Source: Vibrio navarrensis
GTDB taxonomy: Bacteria > Pseudomonadota > Gammaproteobacteria > Enterobacterales > Vibrionaceae
Reading direction: 5' to 3'
NCBI RefSeq assembly: GCF_015767675.1
Contig: NZ_CP065218.1
Span: forward strand, 1,178,001-1,242,000
DNA length: 64,000 nucleotides
Position numbers and translations under genes: made by a program. Positions within the stretch are counted from its first letter, which is position 1. Every line of letters begins with the position of its first letter. The notes under the pieces are model-generated. The model did not search any database, was not told where the DNA came from, and saw nothing but the letters and a program-made list of their open reading frames with translations. Below are positions 34,174 through 44,343 of the stretch, one piece after another.

Positions 34174-37100
34174 TCAGTACAACCATACTCGCAACATTGA
34201 CAATAACTTATCGGTATTGACTGGCTTGGCGAGATAATCGCTCGCACCTGCTTCAATACACTTACTTCTATCGCCCTTCATCGCCTTTGCCGTCAGCGCG
34301 ATCACTGGCAGCTTTTCGTAAACTTTTTGTTTACGAATCTCTTCCATGGCTTCGTAACCATCCATCCTTGGCATCATGATGTCCATTAATACGACATCAA
34401 TATCCGGGTTTTCTTTTAACTTATCTAGGCTCTCCAAACCATCTCGGGCAATGACAATATCCATGCCTTTGTCTTCTAAAATGCTGGAGAGAGCAAACAC
34501 ATTACGCATATCGTCGTCAACCAGCAAAACTTTTTTGCCGATCAGAACCGATTCTTTATTGTGCACTGCGCGCAACATACCTTGCTGTTCTCTCGGCAGG
34601 TTGGCTTCCACGCGGTGAAGGAAGAGCGCGGATTCATCCAGCAAGCGCTCAGGAGATTTGACCCCCTTGATGATGATGCTCTCGGCGTAGCGGTTTAACT
34701 CTTTCTCTTCTTCTTTGCTCAACTCGCGCCCGGTATACACAATAATGGGGACGCGCGCCGCTGTTTCGCTGCGGCGAATACGCTCCAGTAGCTCAAAACC
34801 GGTCATATCCTCAAGGCCCAAATCCAGCACCATGCAGTCATAACGTGCCGACTCCAACTCACTCAACGCTTTCTCGCCCGTTGGCACGGTAACAATATGC
34901 ACGTCATCTTCGCCAATCAGTTGGCGAATGCTCTCTTGTTGTATGGCATCGTCTTCCACCACCAGAAGGCGCTTCACGGGTTTGGAGATAATCTCTTCAA
35001 TATTGCCAAACGCCTTCTCGAGTTTTTTCATATCGACCGGTTTGGTGAGGTAGCCAATCGCGCCCATACGTAGCGCATCCAAATTGGCGTCGTTGGCCGA
35101 CATGAAATGTACTGGAATGTGGCGCGTTTCTGGGTTCTCTTTGAGACGCTCCATCACGGTCCAACCGTCGATGCCGGGCAAGCCAATGTCCAAAATGATG
35201 GCGCTCGGGTTGTAGTATTGAGCAAAGTGCAAGCCGCTTTCACCTGTTTCGGCGACAATGCATTTAAAGCCTCGCTCACGGCCAAAATCACGCATGACAC
35301 CAGCAAACGCGCGATCATCTTCAATGATCAACAAGGTGCGATCTTCGGCGACAATCGATTGTCGGTCGTCTTCCACATAACTGTCACTGGCGCTGAGAAC
35401 GGGTTCTGCTTTCTCGACACTTATGGGCGGTTGCGGCGCGGGTGTGGATACCACCGCATGTTCTTGCGCTTCTACTGGCGCATCGCGTTCGGTGATTTCC
35501 AGTGGCGCGAGGCTAATCTGCGGCAAGCTTTCCATCTCATTACGTGCCTTTTCGGTGTATTTCAACGGGAACACCACGGTAAAGGTGCTGCCTTTTCCTT
35601 CTTCACTCTTAAGATGAATACGACCGCCGAGCAAATGGGCCAGCTCTTTGGAGATAGACAAGCCGAGCCCTGTGCCGCCATATTTACGGCTGGTGCTGCC
35701 ATCGGCTTGCTGGAAGGCTTGGAAAATCGCCACTTGCTGATCTTGCTTAATGCCGATGCCGTCATCGCGTACTGAGAATGCGATTAACTCTTCACGTGGC
35801 TTGTTGAGCAGTTTTGCCAGCTCTTGTGACGGATGAGCCATGTTCAGCGTCACGGCACCTTCATGGGTGAATTTGAATGCGTTGGTGAGTAGATTGCGCA
35901 GAATTTGCTGCAGTCGCTGCGAGTCACTCTCAAGGCTCGCGGGCAAGTTGCCGGCACAGATGACTTGGAAATCGAGCCCTTTGTCGTCGGCTATCTCTTT
36001 GTACAGGCGCAACAAATCCTGCTCTATGCTGGCAAGCGATACATCCTCAATATGCAAGTCGATTTTCCCAGCTTCAACTTTGGAAAGATCGAGAATTTCG
36101 TTAATCAAAGAGAGCAGATCAGAACCCGATGAGTTGATTGCCTTAGCCGATTCGATCTGTTTGTCGGTTAAGTTGCCGTCTTTGTTGTTGGCGAACAACT
36201 GCGAGAGGATCAAAATACTGTTAAGCGGTGTGCGCAGTTCGTGCGACATGTTCGCCAAGAACTCAGACTTGTACTTGCTGGCGATTTCCAACTCTTTGGC
36301 TTTTTCTTCCACCACTTGCTGCGCCTCTCGCAGCGCCTCATTTTTCTCTTTCATCTCGTTTTGCTGCTGCTCAAGCGCTTTGGTTCGCTCTTCCAACTCT
36401 TCGTTGGTGACGCGTAGCTCTTCTTGCTGGGCTTGCAGCTCGGCTTCCGATTCTTTGAGCACTTTGGTTTGCTCTTGCAGTTCTTCGTTGGTGACGCGCA
36501 GCTCTTCCTGCTGCGCCTGCAACTCCTCTTCCGAGGCGCGCAGCGCTTGAGTCTGCTGTTCCAACTCTTCGTTCGCTTTGCTTAGGCTCTCTTTCTGCTG
36601 CTGCGTTTCCAGTAGCAGTGAGTTAATCACCAAACGCGCTTTGGTGGCGTTAAACACAATGGCGAGATTGCTGACGATCTCATCGACAAAGCGGCGTTGA
36701 ATCGAGCTGTAGGCTTGGTTTGAACCGAGCATCACGACGCCAATTAACTGTTCATCAACCGCTAATGGGATGGCGAGAAAATGACTTGGAATAGTTTCCC
36801 CAGCGGCAAAATTGTAGCTCGGCACATTGTGTTGCAGATGGTTAAAGGCGATCACTTGGCGCTCGAGTGCCGCTTGACCGACCATGCCTTCGCCGAGTTT
36901 GAGTTGATTGAAATTGCCATGGCGATCGGAAAACGCATAGGAGGCGTGCAGCTCCAATCGGTCGTTTTCAAACAGATAGAGCGCGCCCAACTGGGCATTC
37001 ATGTGTTTGGTAAAAAAAGCAATAAACTTGTCTGACAACAGATCGAGGCTGAGATCGCCACGGATTTCATTGTCCAACATCTCTTTGCCAGATTTCAGCC

Positions 37101-38271
37101 AGTCTAAGTCGCGCAGTTGCGAAGCCATATTGTTGAGTGAACGGCTTAATTCGCCGAGCTCGTCTTTGCGGTCAATGGTTAACGCGGACTCTAAGTCGCC
37201 CTCGGCAATGCGCTGAGCAAACCCCATGCTTTCGAGCAAAGGCTGAGTAACCGACGAGGAAAACTTGATAGCAATAAAGCAGACGATAACAAACAAAGCC
37301 ACGCCGACTGCCAGCAGGATCTGGTACACGTGATAAACCGAAGTGGTGACTTCGTCTTGGTTGATTTTGGAGATCAGATACCAGTCGTGCCCAGGGATGC
37401 TCAACTTATCGAAGGTAACCAGAACCGGAAGGCCAAGGCTATCGATATAAATGCCTTGCCCGCCGCGCTCGCCCGCCGATTGCGCATCGCGCCAGTAATC
37501 GGGCTCACCACTGCTGAGTCTGTAGCCAACCACATATAGGCCGTTGCCCATCGTAACCAGATCTGAGCGCAGCGAGAATGTATCCGTCGCGTGTTCAAGA
37601 CCAATAATATAGGACTCGCCTGTTTCTCCCATGCCGACACGGGAATTGACGATTTCGGTTACCAATTCCGGCATCACTTGCACGGCGACAATGGCAATCA
37701 ACTTGCCTTCTTGGTCCAAAATCGGCGCAGAAAAGTAAGCGACGTACTGATTATCCGCGGCCTTGCTTTTGGCAAAGTCGGTAAAAAGTGCACGCGGGTG
37801 GCTCAGCTCTTTGGCCCAAAGTCGGGCGAGGGCCGGATCGCTCGACTCATAGCTGAGATTGATGGTGCGGATACGGCTCTTGTCTCGCAAAGCGTAGAGG
37901 ATTTTCCCGTTTTGCGGCGAAAGGATAAACAGATCGCGATAGCCATAAGATTCGACGAAGTGCCGCAATGTTTCTTCGAGTTGACTTTGCGATGCAGTGG
38001 TCACGGACTCACTGAGTTTCTGGCTAAAATCGAGCATTTCCGATGTGGAAGCAAACATACTGATATCAAGCAGTCGCTTGCTAAAAAAGGTGTCAATCGC
38101 GGTGGAACGTAGCGATTGAATGGCCTGTAGCTCTTCAAACGATTTGTCGATTAACGCATCACCTGCCATGCGTCCACTGAAAATCGTTACGCATACCATA
38201 GGCAAAATGCCAAACGTGATTAAAAGGGCAATTAACTTGGGACGAATACGAATGTCCGCGAACTTTATCAT
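34174..38271 (-). CDS. Hybrid sensor histidine kinase: periplasmic sensor, HAMP, GAF, kinase, three receivers
   Basis: The 1365-residue protein has membrane helices near residues 14-34 and 320-345 around a Cache-type sensor, then HAMP, a GAF domain, and a coiled coil with two copies of ELQAQQEELRVTNEEL. The kinase core carries ANMSHELRTPLNSI and FQQADGSTSRKYGGTGLGL. Three receiver domains end the protein; their phosphoacceptors lie in IILDIGLPGIDG, MVLDLGLEDMTG and VLMDIMMPRMDG. It heads an operon with cheR, cheB and a diguanylate cyclase. The start is an ATG at 38271; the codon before it is TTG. The ribosome site is weak. Confidence 0.95.
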   Translation of the reverse strand: MIKFADIRIRPKLIALLITFGILPMVCVTIFSGRMAGDALIDKSFEELQAIQSLRSTAIDTFFSKRLLDISMFASTSEMLDFSQKLSESVTTASQSQLEETLRHFVESYGYRDLFILSPQNGKILYALRDKSRIRTINLSYESSDPALARLWAKELSHPRALFTDFAKSKAADNQYVAYFSAPILDQEGKLIAIVAVQVMPELVTEIVNSRVGMGETGESYIIGLEHATDTFSLRSDLVTMGNGLYVVGYRLSSGEPDYWRDAQSAGERGGQGIYIDSLGLPVLVTFDKLSIPGHDWYLISKINQDEVTTSVYHVYQILLAVGVALFVIVCFIAIKFSSSVTQPLLESMGFAQRIAEGDLESALTIDRKDELGELSRSLNNMASQLRDLDWLKSGKEMLDNEIRGDLSLDLLSDKFIAFFTKHMNAQLGALYLFENDRLELHASYAFSDRHGNFNQLKLGEGMVGQAALERQVIAFNHLQHNVPSYNFAAGETIPSHFLAIPLAVDEQLIGVVMLGSNQAYSSIQRRFVDEIVSNLAIVFNATKARLVINSLLLETQQQKESLSKANEELEQQTQALRASEEELQAQQEELRVTNEELQEQTKVLKESEAELQAQQEELRVTNEELEERTKALEQQQNEMKEKNEALREAQQVVEEKAKELEIASKYKSEFLANMSHELRTPLNSILILSQLFANNKDGNLTDKQIESAKAINSSGSDLLSLINEILDLSKVEAGKIDLHIEDVSLASIEQDLLRLYKEIADDKGLDFQVICAGNLPASLESDSQRLQQILRNLLTNAFKFTHEGAVTLNMAHPSQELAKLLNKPREELIAFSVRDDGIGIKQDQQVAIFQAFQQADGSTSRKYGGTGLGLSISKELAHLLGGRIHLKSEEGKGSTFTVVFPLKYTEKARNEMESLPQISLAPLEITERDAPVEAQEHAVVSTPAPQPPISVEKAEPVLSASDSYVEDDRQSIVAEDRTLLIIEDDRAFAGVMRDFGRERGFKCIVAETGESGLHFAQYYNPSAIILDIGLPGIDGWTVMERLKENPETRHIPVHFMSANDANLDALRMGAIGYLTKPVDMKKLEKAFGNIEEIISKPVKRLLVVEDDAIQQESIRQLIGEDDVHIVTVPTGEKALSELESARYDCMVLDLGLEDMTGFELLERIRRSETAARVPIIVYTGRELSKEEEKELNRYAESIIIKGVKSPERLLDESALFLHRVEANLPREQQGMLRAVHNKESVLIGKKVLLVDDDMRNVFALSSILEDKGMDIVIARDGLESLDKLKENPDIDVVLMDIMMPRMDGYEAMEEIRKQKVYEKLPVIALTAKAMKGDRSKCIEAGASDYLAKPVNTDKLLSMLRVWLY

Positions 38272-38749
38272 CAAGGTATCACTAATCAGTTGTTTTTATT
38301 AAACCAGTTTCTCTGATATTCCCTTCTTGTTCAAATGGACTTAAGCAGACTGTTGACTAGGATCTGATTTTAACATGGCCAAACCACATATTGATTGATG
38401 GATGAATCAATATGTGGTTTGGATTTTTAGTGGTGTGTCACTTGCTCTTAATGACCATTTGGCGCTTATCTTGCAAGCTTGTCTTGCTAGTTAAAGGAAG
38501 AAGATATGCGCAAATGGCGACTTCTCTGCCTTTAAGGTAGGAGAACGATAAAAAGGCGATTTTATAGAGTATTAACTCTATCTCGGCAAAATAAATAAAA
38601 TGATGTTTTATTGTTAATGTATTGATATTTAATGATTTTATCCTTTTTGGATTACAGTTGTTCGCCCGAAAGTATTTGCAACAATATGTGAAGTGTTTCA
38701 AAATTAACTGGTTGAGCCAGTTGGGCAAATCATTAACCAAGGTTTTTTT
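38272..38749. other. 478-base gap upstream of hybrid kinase and maoC
   Basis: This gap should hold the promoters of the divergent kinase operon and the maoC gene. It also holds an orphan hairpin with an 18-bp perfect stem at 38379-38422, reported separately. The right part (38500-38740) is AT-rich and shows no coding frame I would accept. Confidence 0.6.
38379..38427 (+). terminator. Orphan terminator-like hairpin with an 18-bp stem
   Basis: Arms at 38379-38396 and 38405-38422 are perfectly complementary with an 8-base loop, and ATTTTT follows on the plus strand. No plus-strand gene ends upstream of it, since the kinase gene runs away to the left. It may end a small RNA that starts between about 38280 and 38370, or stop antisense transcription. 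Confidence 0.6.
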
Positions 38750-39427
38750 ATGAAAGTCACAAATCTTTTTAGAGACAAAGTTGATGCATGGTCTGCACAT
38801 CATACTGAGTTTATGAATTGGATGTCCCCGACGCTACGCGATTATTGGGGTGACTTTTTGGAAAAAGCACAAGGAAGCTTTCTTTTTTCAAAAGTGCGCG
38901 ACCATCAGCAGCCTGCGGTAAACGAGGAAGTTTCTATACCGGAACCGATTGTTTTAAATGCAGAAGCGCAAAGACTCTACGATGAATTGCAAGGAAAAAT
39001 TGGTCAGGTGATCCACGTTGGCGACTGGATTCATGTTGATCAACAGCGTATCAACCAATTTGGTTTAGTTACTGAAGACATGCAATGGATCCATACCGAT
39101 CCTCAGCGCGCGGCCACTGAATCGCCATTCAAAACCACCATTGCACACGGATTTCTGACGTTGGCGCTATTGCCCAAGTTGACCGATTCGGTGGATGCGG
39201 ATAAACCGCTGTTTCCGACGGCGAAAATGGTGGTGAACATTGGTCTTAACCAAGTGCGTTTTCCTTATCCAGTCAAAGCGGGTAACAATTTACGTGCTTC
39301 AAGCGTGTTGACTAAAGTGACACCGGTCAAAAAAGGTCTTGAAATTGAACGCGAAATCAAAGTCGAGATCGAAGGGGTGCGCCGACCCGCAGCGGTAGTA
39401 GTCTCGGTTATTCAATTGCATTTCTAA
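38750..39427 (+). CDS. MaoC-like dehydratase (hot-dog fold)
   Basis: The 225-residue protein has an N-terminal extension of about 80 residues, also rich in aromatic residues. Then comes the MaoC hydratase domain with QQRINQFGLVTEDMQWIHTD and SPFKTTIAHGFLTLALLP, where Asp and His form the catalytic pair of (R)-specific enoyl-CoA hydratases. It may act on hydroxyacyl-CoA intermediates. It is a single gene with its own terminator. The ribosome site is weak (AAGGTTTTTTT). Confidence 0.9.
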   Translation: MKVTNLFRDKVDAWSAHHTEFMNWMSPTLRDYWGDFLEKAQGSFLFSKVRDHQQPAVNEEVSIPEPIVLNAEAQRLYDELQGKIGQVIHVGDWIHVDQQRINQFGLVTEDMQWIHTDPQRAATESPFKTTIAHGFLTLALLPKLTDSVDADKPLFPTAKMVVNIGLNQVRFPYPVKAGNNLRASSVLTKVTPVKKGLEIEREIKVEIEGVRRPAAVVVSVIQLHF

Positions 39428-39454
39428 TTTAGAGACCTGCATCTAAACCATGCC

Positions 39455-39485
39455 AAAAGGCCAGCTTGTTGAGCTGGCCTTTTCT
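39455..39485 (+). terminator. Terminator of maoC-like gene
   Basis: AAAAGGCCAGCT pairs with AGCTGGCCTTTT across a 5-base loop and ends in Ts. Confidence 0.9.
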
Positions 39486-39704
39486 ATTGCCATAAGCCCC
39501 AACTCTGTTGCCATAAGTTTCAAGGGTAAACTTTGTTGTAAAGCTCATTTTTCTGCTTGTAAGAAAGTTCTCATCAATTAAATCCACAAAATAATGACGG
39601 CTATCATGCTGTTGATAAGCAATGCGAATCCCTCTTTGTAATATTATTCATATTTGTGTATAAATTGCGGCGTTCAACTATTCCAACAAAAAAGATGTGC
39701 CACT

Positions 39705-41267
39705 ATGTCAGTCAGTCTTTCGAAATCAGCTCATGAGACAGTGCTAAGTGAACAAGATCAGCTTGTTTCTACTACCGATCTTAAAGGGGTCATTACCTAC
39801 AGCAATGAGGCATTTTGCCGCGTTGCGGAATATCAGCAACATGAGTTGCTAGGGCAAAACCACAATATCGTTCGTCATACGGACATGCCGAAGGCCGCGT
39901 TCGGTGATATGTGGAAAAATCTCAAGCAGGGTAGAGCTTGGCGTGGCATCGTTAAAAATCGCACTAAATCTGGCGGTTACTACTGGGTTGATGCCTATGT
40001 CACCCCAATTTACGACAATGGCGTTATGTGTGGTTATCAATCGGTGCGTGTTAAGCCAAAACGTGAGTGGGTTAATATTGCCGCCAAAGCGTATCAATCG
40101 TTGCTCAGTGCGGAAAAAAATGGCCGGACGTGGTCATTACAACTGAGTGACAGCATACGCTACGCAATTCTTTTAGGGTCAGTGTCCGCGCCGATGCTCG
40201 CCCATGCATTGCATGCTGAAGGCCTATTGGCTTGGTTGGCGAACCTGCTTCCGGCAGCGGCGCTGGGATTACTGTTTCGTCAAGAGTTGATCGACACGCC
40301 GAGCCAACTAAAAAAGTTACAATCCAAGTTTGATAGTGTGAGCCGTTTGATCTATTCCGGTAACACGCCGTTTTCTGTCGCCGATTTCCATTTAAAAATG
40401 GCCTCTGCGCGAATTCGAACCATTTTGGGCCGAATGACCGACTCCGCTCGCCCGCTGCAAAACTTGGCCGATGAGTTGAGCGCGACGACGGAAGAAGTTT
40501 CTCAAGCGCTTGGCCAGCAAGCGACGGACATTCGTCAAGTGCGTGATGCCGCGGATTCGATGGAGCAAGCCGCCAATGCGGTGTTCGATAGCACTCGTAA
40601 TGCGCACGGCTTGATAGATGAAACGGTGCAAAGTTGTGCGCAAACCAAAGCAACCATTGAGCACACGCAGCAAAATTTGAATCGCTTGAGTAGCCAAGCA
40701 GAAAAAGCGACCCAGACCACTTATCAACTCAGTGAGCAAGCGGAAAGAGTGAGCAAACTGATGGAAGAGATCGGGGGAATTGCAGAGCAGACCAACTTGT
40801 TGGCTTTAAACGCGGCGATTGAAGCGGCGCGGGCAGGCGAGCAGGGACGTGGTTTTGCCGTTGTGGCCGACGAAGTGCGAGCACTATCCGGGCGTACATC
40901 GAAAGCGACATTGCAGATCAAATCCAGCATTGATGACATGCTGGGCACGATTCAGGGCTGGCAAAGCGATATTATTAGCAACCGCGAGCAGACCGAAGCG
41001 TGCTCTCAAAGTGCCTCGCAAAGCGCCGTGCGGCTGGCGGAAGTTGAACAATTGATGCAAAGCATGGACAGCTTGATGGAAGATGTGGCCGATTCGGCCA
41101 ATAAGCAACTCACGCTGTCGCGCGATGTTAATCAGCACATTCACTCTATCGCATCCGCAGCCGAGCAAAACTTGGCGGCCACGCGCATCGTGGAAGAAAA
41201 TAGCCTGAAACTCAAAGATCAAGTAAACGAGTTTTATCAACTAGCTGAGCGTTTTCAAGAGCGATAG
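39705..41267 (+). CDS. Aer-like methyl-accepting chemotaxis protein with N-terminal PAS domain
   Basis: The 520-residue protein has a cytoplasmic PAS domain (about residues 15-125; [28 protein letters not shown] and [18 protein letters not shown]), as in the redox receptor Aer. A short membrane hairpin follows (about 150-190) and then the MCP signalling domain, whose tip reads [20 protein letters not shown]. It should bias flagellar motion in answer to redox or energy state; FAD binding is inferred from the Aer family. The start at 39705 is the first codon giving the family N-terminus. A terminator follows. Confidence 0.93.
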   Translation: MSVSLSKSAHETVLSEQDQLVSTTDLKGVITYSNEAFCRVAEYQQHELLGQNHNIVRHTDMPKAAFGDMWKNLKQGRAWRGIVKNRTKSGGYYWVDAYVTPIYDNGVMCGYQSVRVKPKREWVNIAAKAYQSLLSAEKNGRTWSLQLSDSIRYAILLGSVSAPMLAHALHAEGLLAWLANLLPAAALGLLFRQELIDTPSQLKKLQSKFDSVSRLIYSGNTPFSVADFHLKMASARIRTILGRMTDSARPLQNLADELSATTEEVSQALGQQATDIRQVRDAADSMEQAANAVFDSTRNAHGLIDETVQSCAQTKATIEHTQQNLNRLSSQAEKATQTTYQLSEQAERVSKLMEEIGGIAEQTNLLALNAAIEAARAGEQGRGFAVVADEVRALSGRTSKATLQIKSSIDDMLGTIQGWQSDIISNREQTEACSQSASQSAVRLAEVEQLMQSMDSLMEDVADSANKQLTLSRDVNQHIHSIASAAEQNLAATRIVEENSLKLKDQVNEFYQLAERFQER

Positions 41268-41291
41268 TGGTTCTGAATGGCTGAACACAAT

Positions 41292-41319
41292 AAAACCCAG
41301 CGCAGGCTGGGTTTTTTTA
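41292..41319 (+). terminator. Terminator of the Aer-like gene
   Basis: AAAACCCAGC pairs with GCTGGGTTTT across GCAG, and seven Ts follow. Confidence 0.9.
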
Positions 41320-41360
41320 GGCCAGTATGACAAAGGCGAACACTGGTGCATATCGTTAGG

Positions 41361-43721
41361 TTAAGTATGCTGAGCGCACCACTCGTCACGCCAAGCAACA
41401 AACTCCTCCATCGGCATCGGTTTGTTGATGTAATAACCTTGTGCTTCATCGCATTGCAGTAACGCAAGTGCATCAAACAGTTCGCGGGTTTCCACCCCTT
41501 CTGCGACAACACGCAACCCTAAATTGTGCGCCAGTTCAATGGTGGAATTGACGATAATTCTGTCGTTGTTGTTCTCTATCATATTGAGGACAAAAGATTT
41601 ATCGACTTTAAGCTCATTGACTGGTAGCTGTTTTAGATAGCCGAGTGACGAATATCCTGTACCAAAATCGTCGATGGAAAGGTGAAAGCCCATGTCGGCG
41701 AGTTCATTTAAGGTTTGTTGGGCAATCTTCGGATCTTCCATGATGGCGCTTTCGGTAATTTCTAAACAGATACCCTCAGCTGGTACCTTGAATTCGTTCA
41801 ACTGTGAATCAAGAAAAGCAGGTAGCTGACCTGTCATGAGATCCCAAGTCGACAAGTTAATCGAGATGATCATCTGTCCTTGCCGAGGTTGCACGTGATG
41901 CCACTGGCTAATGACCTCTCTAATCACCCACTTAGTAATTTCACGCACAAAACCGGTCTGTTCTGCAAAAGGAACAAACTGATAGGGTGCGATCATACCT
42001 TTACTGGGATGCTGCCAACGGATCAAAGCTTCAGCGGCAGAAACCACCGCGGATCTTGTGTCCACTTTGGCTTGTAAGAAAACTCGCAGTTCATTTTCTC
42101 GCACTGCTCGGCGCAACTCAGAAAGCAGTGATAAGTTTTGTGGAGCCGCCGTCACCAAGGCTTGGCTGTAAACCACGATCTGCTCTTTTTTGGATTTCGC
42201 TGCGTACATGGCAATTTGTGAGGCGTGAATCAGCGAGTCGGGATCGGCAGCGTCTGTTGGCCAAGAAGCAATGCCAATTGAGACACTGAGATCAATCTGC
42301 GTTCCGTCGATTTCAAACGCATCATCCAAACTGTGTTTAAGGTGCTGAGCGGCCTCAAAAGGCAATTGTTGGGAGGTATCCAGCATCACGGAAAACTCAT
42401 CACCACTTACATGAGCCGTCATGGTTCGGGACGTACGTGAAGCATCACTTAAACGCTCGGCAACGGTTTTGAGTACCCGATCACCGACCTCATAGCCCAG
42501 AACATCATTCACTTGCTTAAAGCGATCGAGGTTGAGCGTAATAACGGAAATTTGCCTAAACGTGTTAGATGCCATTGCTTCGCTGAGCTTTTGTTTAAAA
42601 TTGAGACGGTTTGGTAATCTGGTCAGAGGATCGAAGTAAGCCAGTTGAGTGATGGTTTCTCTCTGTTCCTCAATGCTACTGCGCATTTTATCGAATCCCC
42701 GCGCGAGTTGGCCGATCTCATCAGGGCGATCCGTTCCCTCAATCTCAGAGGAGAAATTACCTTTCTCTAGCTCAGCGGTTGCTTCTGTGAGGGTAATTAG
42801 CGGCTTTATGGTTCGGTGAGACAAGGCGAAAATGGCTAAAGTGAAGATAATAATGCCAACACCACTCACCGTCAGATATTGAGTGGAAAGTTGGTCAAAT
42901 TTCTCGCTGGCTTTTGGCAAAGATTCAAGGAAAACCACGTGAACCCAATGTTGCGTCGAGGTCTGTTCGCTGATTACCCCACTGATGAAAACTTCTTGAT
43001 TGATCACTATATCCTGAAGTGAGTGTTCGTCTTGTGCCATGGTGCTGTTTTGCGAACGAAAATAGTCAGCAATGGCCTCTGAACTGGCGACGACATTGAT
43101 GGTTTGTGCCCCTGTTGATGAAGAGAGAAGGGCAATTTCAATCCCCGCCAGTTGGCTAGCTTGTAAGATGCGTTCTTGGTCAATATCGAAGCCCAACAAA
43201 ACGTAGCCGATCACTCGCGGAGCACGTACCGGAGCCAGTACAAACTGGGTCGGTTTGCCGCTGTACATCATCAGCTGAAAGGGCTTTTGCTTGTCAAAAC
43301 GTTGGATAATCTCTTTGTATACCGAAGGGTCGTCAAGCAAGATAGCTTCGGATGAAGCGGCTTTGAGCTGCCAGTTGGCATCAATCAAAATAGCGATGGA
43401 AGCGTTGATGCGCTGGGCGTTATTTAACAGCGCGGAGGCAATGGTGCTTTGATCTTGCGTGGCGACGGCAGAGCGAAAACCGAAGTCGGAAGCGAGCACT
43501 TCTGCACTCTCTTGTAACATGGAATTAGATTGTGCCAGCAATTGATTCCAAACGCGTTTTGATACTTCTAATGACTGTCTGATTTCCTCGCGAACATGTT
43601 TGTCCACGGTTATATTAACCAAAGTAAGGCTGATGGCCTGCACAGCAATCAGCAGTAACAAAGTGATAAAAATAAAGCGCCTGGATAGACTCTCTTGGAA
43701 AAATGCCCAGTTTAGACTCAC
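41361..43721 (-). CDS. Membrane c-di-GMP phosphodiesterase with degenerate GGDEF and intact EAL
   Basis: The 786-residue protein has two membrane segments (about 11-33 and 285-305) around a periplasmic double-Cache-like region, then HAMP, GGDEF and EAL domains. The cyclase motif is SGDEF (HVSGDEFSVML) with no RxxD inhibitory site, so cyclase activity is doubtful. The EAL side is complete: EALIRW, LEITESAIME, DDFGTGYSSLGYL and KVDKSFVL, so it should hydrolyse c-di-GMP. It starts with GTG at 43721, overlapping the stop of the cupredoxin-like gene by four bases (GTGA), with GGAGGG upstream. Confidence 0.93.
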   Translation of the reverse strand: MSLNWAFFQESLSRRFIFITLLLLIAVQAISLTLVNITVDKHVREEIRQSLEVSKRVWNQLLAQSNSMLQESAEVLASDFGFRSAVATQDQSTIASALLNNAQRINASIAILIDANWQLKAASSEAILLDDPSVYKEIIQRFDKQKPFQLMMYSGKPTQFVLAPVRAPRVIGYVLLGFDIDQERILQASQLAGIEIALLSSSTGAQTINVVASSEAIADYFRSQNSTMAQDEHSLQDIVINQEVFISGVISEQTSTQHWVHVVFLESLPKASEKFDQLSTQYLTVSGVGIIIFTLAIFALSHRTIKPLITLTEATAELEKGNFSSEIEGTDRPDEIGQLARGFDKMRSSIEEQRETITQLAYFDPLTRLPNRLNFKQKLSEAMASNTFRQISVITLNLDRFKQVNDVLGYEVGDRVLKTVAERLSDASRTSRTMTAHVSGDEFSVMLDTSQQLPFEAAQHLKHSLDDAFEIDGTQIDLSVSIGIASWPTDAADPDSLIHASQIAMYAAKSKKEQIVVYSQALVTAAPQNLSLLSELRRAVRENELRVFLQAKVDTRSAVVSAAEALIRWQHPSKGMIAPYQFVPFAEQTGFVREITKWVIREVISQWHHVQPRQGQMIISINLSTWDLMTGQLPAFLDSQLNEFKVPAEGICLEITESAIMEDPKIAQQTLNELADMGFHLSIDDFGTGYSSLGYLKQLPVNELKVDKSFVLNMIENNNDRIIVNSTIELAHNLGLRVVAEGVETRELFDALALLQCDEAQGYYINKPMPMEEFVAWRDEWCAQHT

Positions 43722-44338
43722 AATCTCCCTCCAGAATCTGGCATGGTAATACGAAGTGAAATGGGCTCTGCATCGACGGTCACGCTTGAAGTCACAAACG
43801 GTGAGCCATATGGTAGGCTGGCATGCCACACATCAATCTCATAGTGCTCTGGAATTTGATCGAGAAAAATAGCCTCACCTTGTTGATTGGTTTGTGTATA
43901 GACTGGCGTTTCTGATACCAATATCCAAGCCAGCATGCTGTCATGGATGTTACAACCGAGTTCAACTACGCCTGCTTGGTCGAAGATAACGGGCTGTTCT
44001 GGTTTGTCGATGTAGAGCTTGAGTTCAAATGTTTTTGCTGGCGAAAAAGAGTAAACATGGTGGCGGACTGTGTCGCGATTGGGAAAATCAACCGCAGTTC
44101 CTTGGGTAATGACAAGCACTCCGGGCACAAACGCACGATTTTTCTGTGCCATTTCGATGTTGCTCAACGGTTTTAGCTGGCTCTTTAATCGTTCTGATTT
44201 GAGAAAGACCACCGCGTTTTCTAACGGCTCACCAGTCGCATTTTGCACTTCTACCCGAATCTCAGCAGCTTGTGCAACACCAACTGCGAAGCAAAGCAGC
44301 GATAACCACCATTGTCTTTTGTACAAGGTACACCTCAT
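43718..44338 (-). CDS. Exported cupredoxin-like protein (annotated in relatives as methylamine utilisation protein)
   Basis: The 206-residue protein has a signal peptide ending near AQAAE, then a beta-rich domain. The sequence DTVRHHVYSFSP and later ELGCNIHDSMLAWI supplies a His plus a Cys-xx-His-xx-Met set, the ligand pattern of type 1 copper in plastocyanin-like proteins. A carboxypeptidase-regulatory-like segment precedes it (VEVQNATGEPLENAVVFL). It is the middle gene of an operon with a DUF4394 protein upstream and an EAL protein downstream. Copper binding is inferred. Confidence 0.83.
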   Translation of the reverse strand: MRCTLYKRQWWLSLLCFAVGVAQAAEIRVEVQNATGEPLENAVVFLKSERLKSQLKPLSNIEMAQKNRAFVPGVLVITQGTAVDFPNRDTVRHHVYSFSPAKTFELKLYIDKPEQPVIFDQAGVVELGCNIHDSMLAWILVSETPVYTQTNQQGEAIFLDQIPEHYEIDVWHASLPYGSPFVTSSVTVDAEPISLRITMPDSGGRL

Positions 44339-44343
44339 AAAAG

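Noticed and set aside
35107..35775. 222-codon plus-strand open frame
   Set aside because: It is antisense to the hybrid kinase receiver and ATPase region, and the composition follows from the coding strand.
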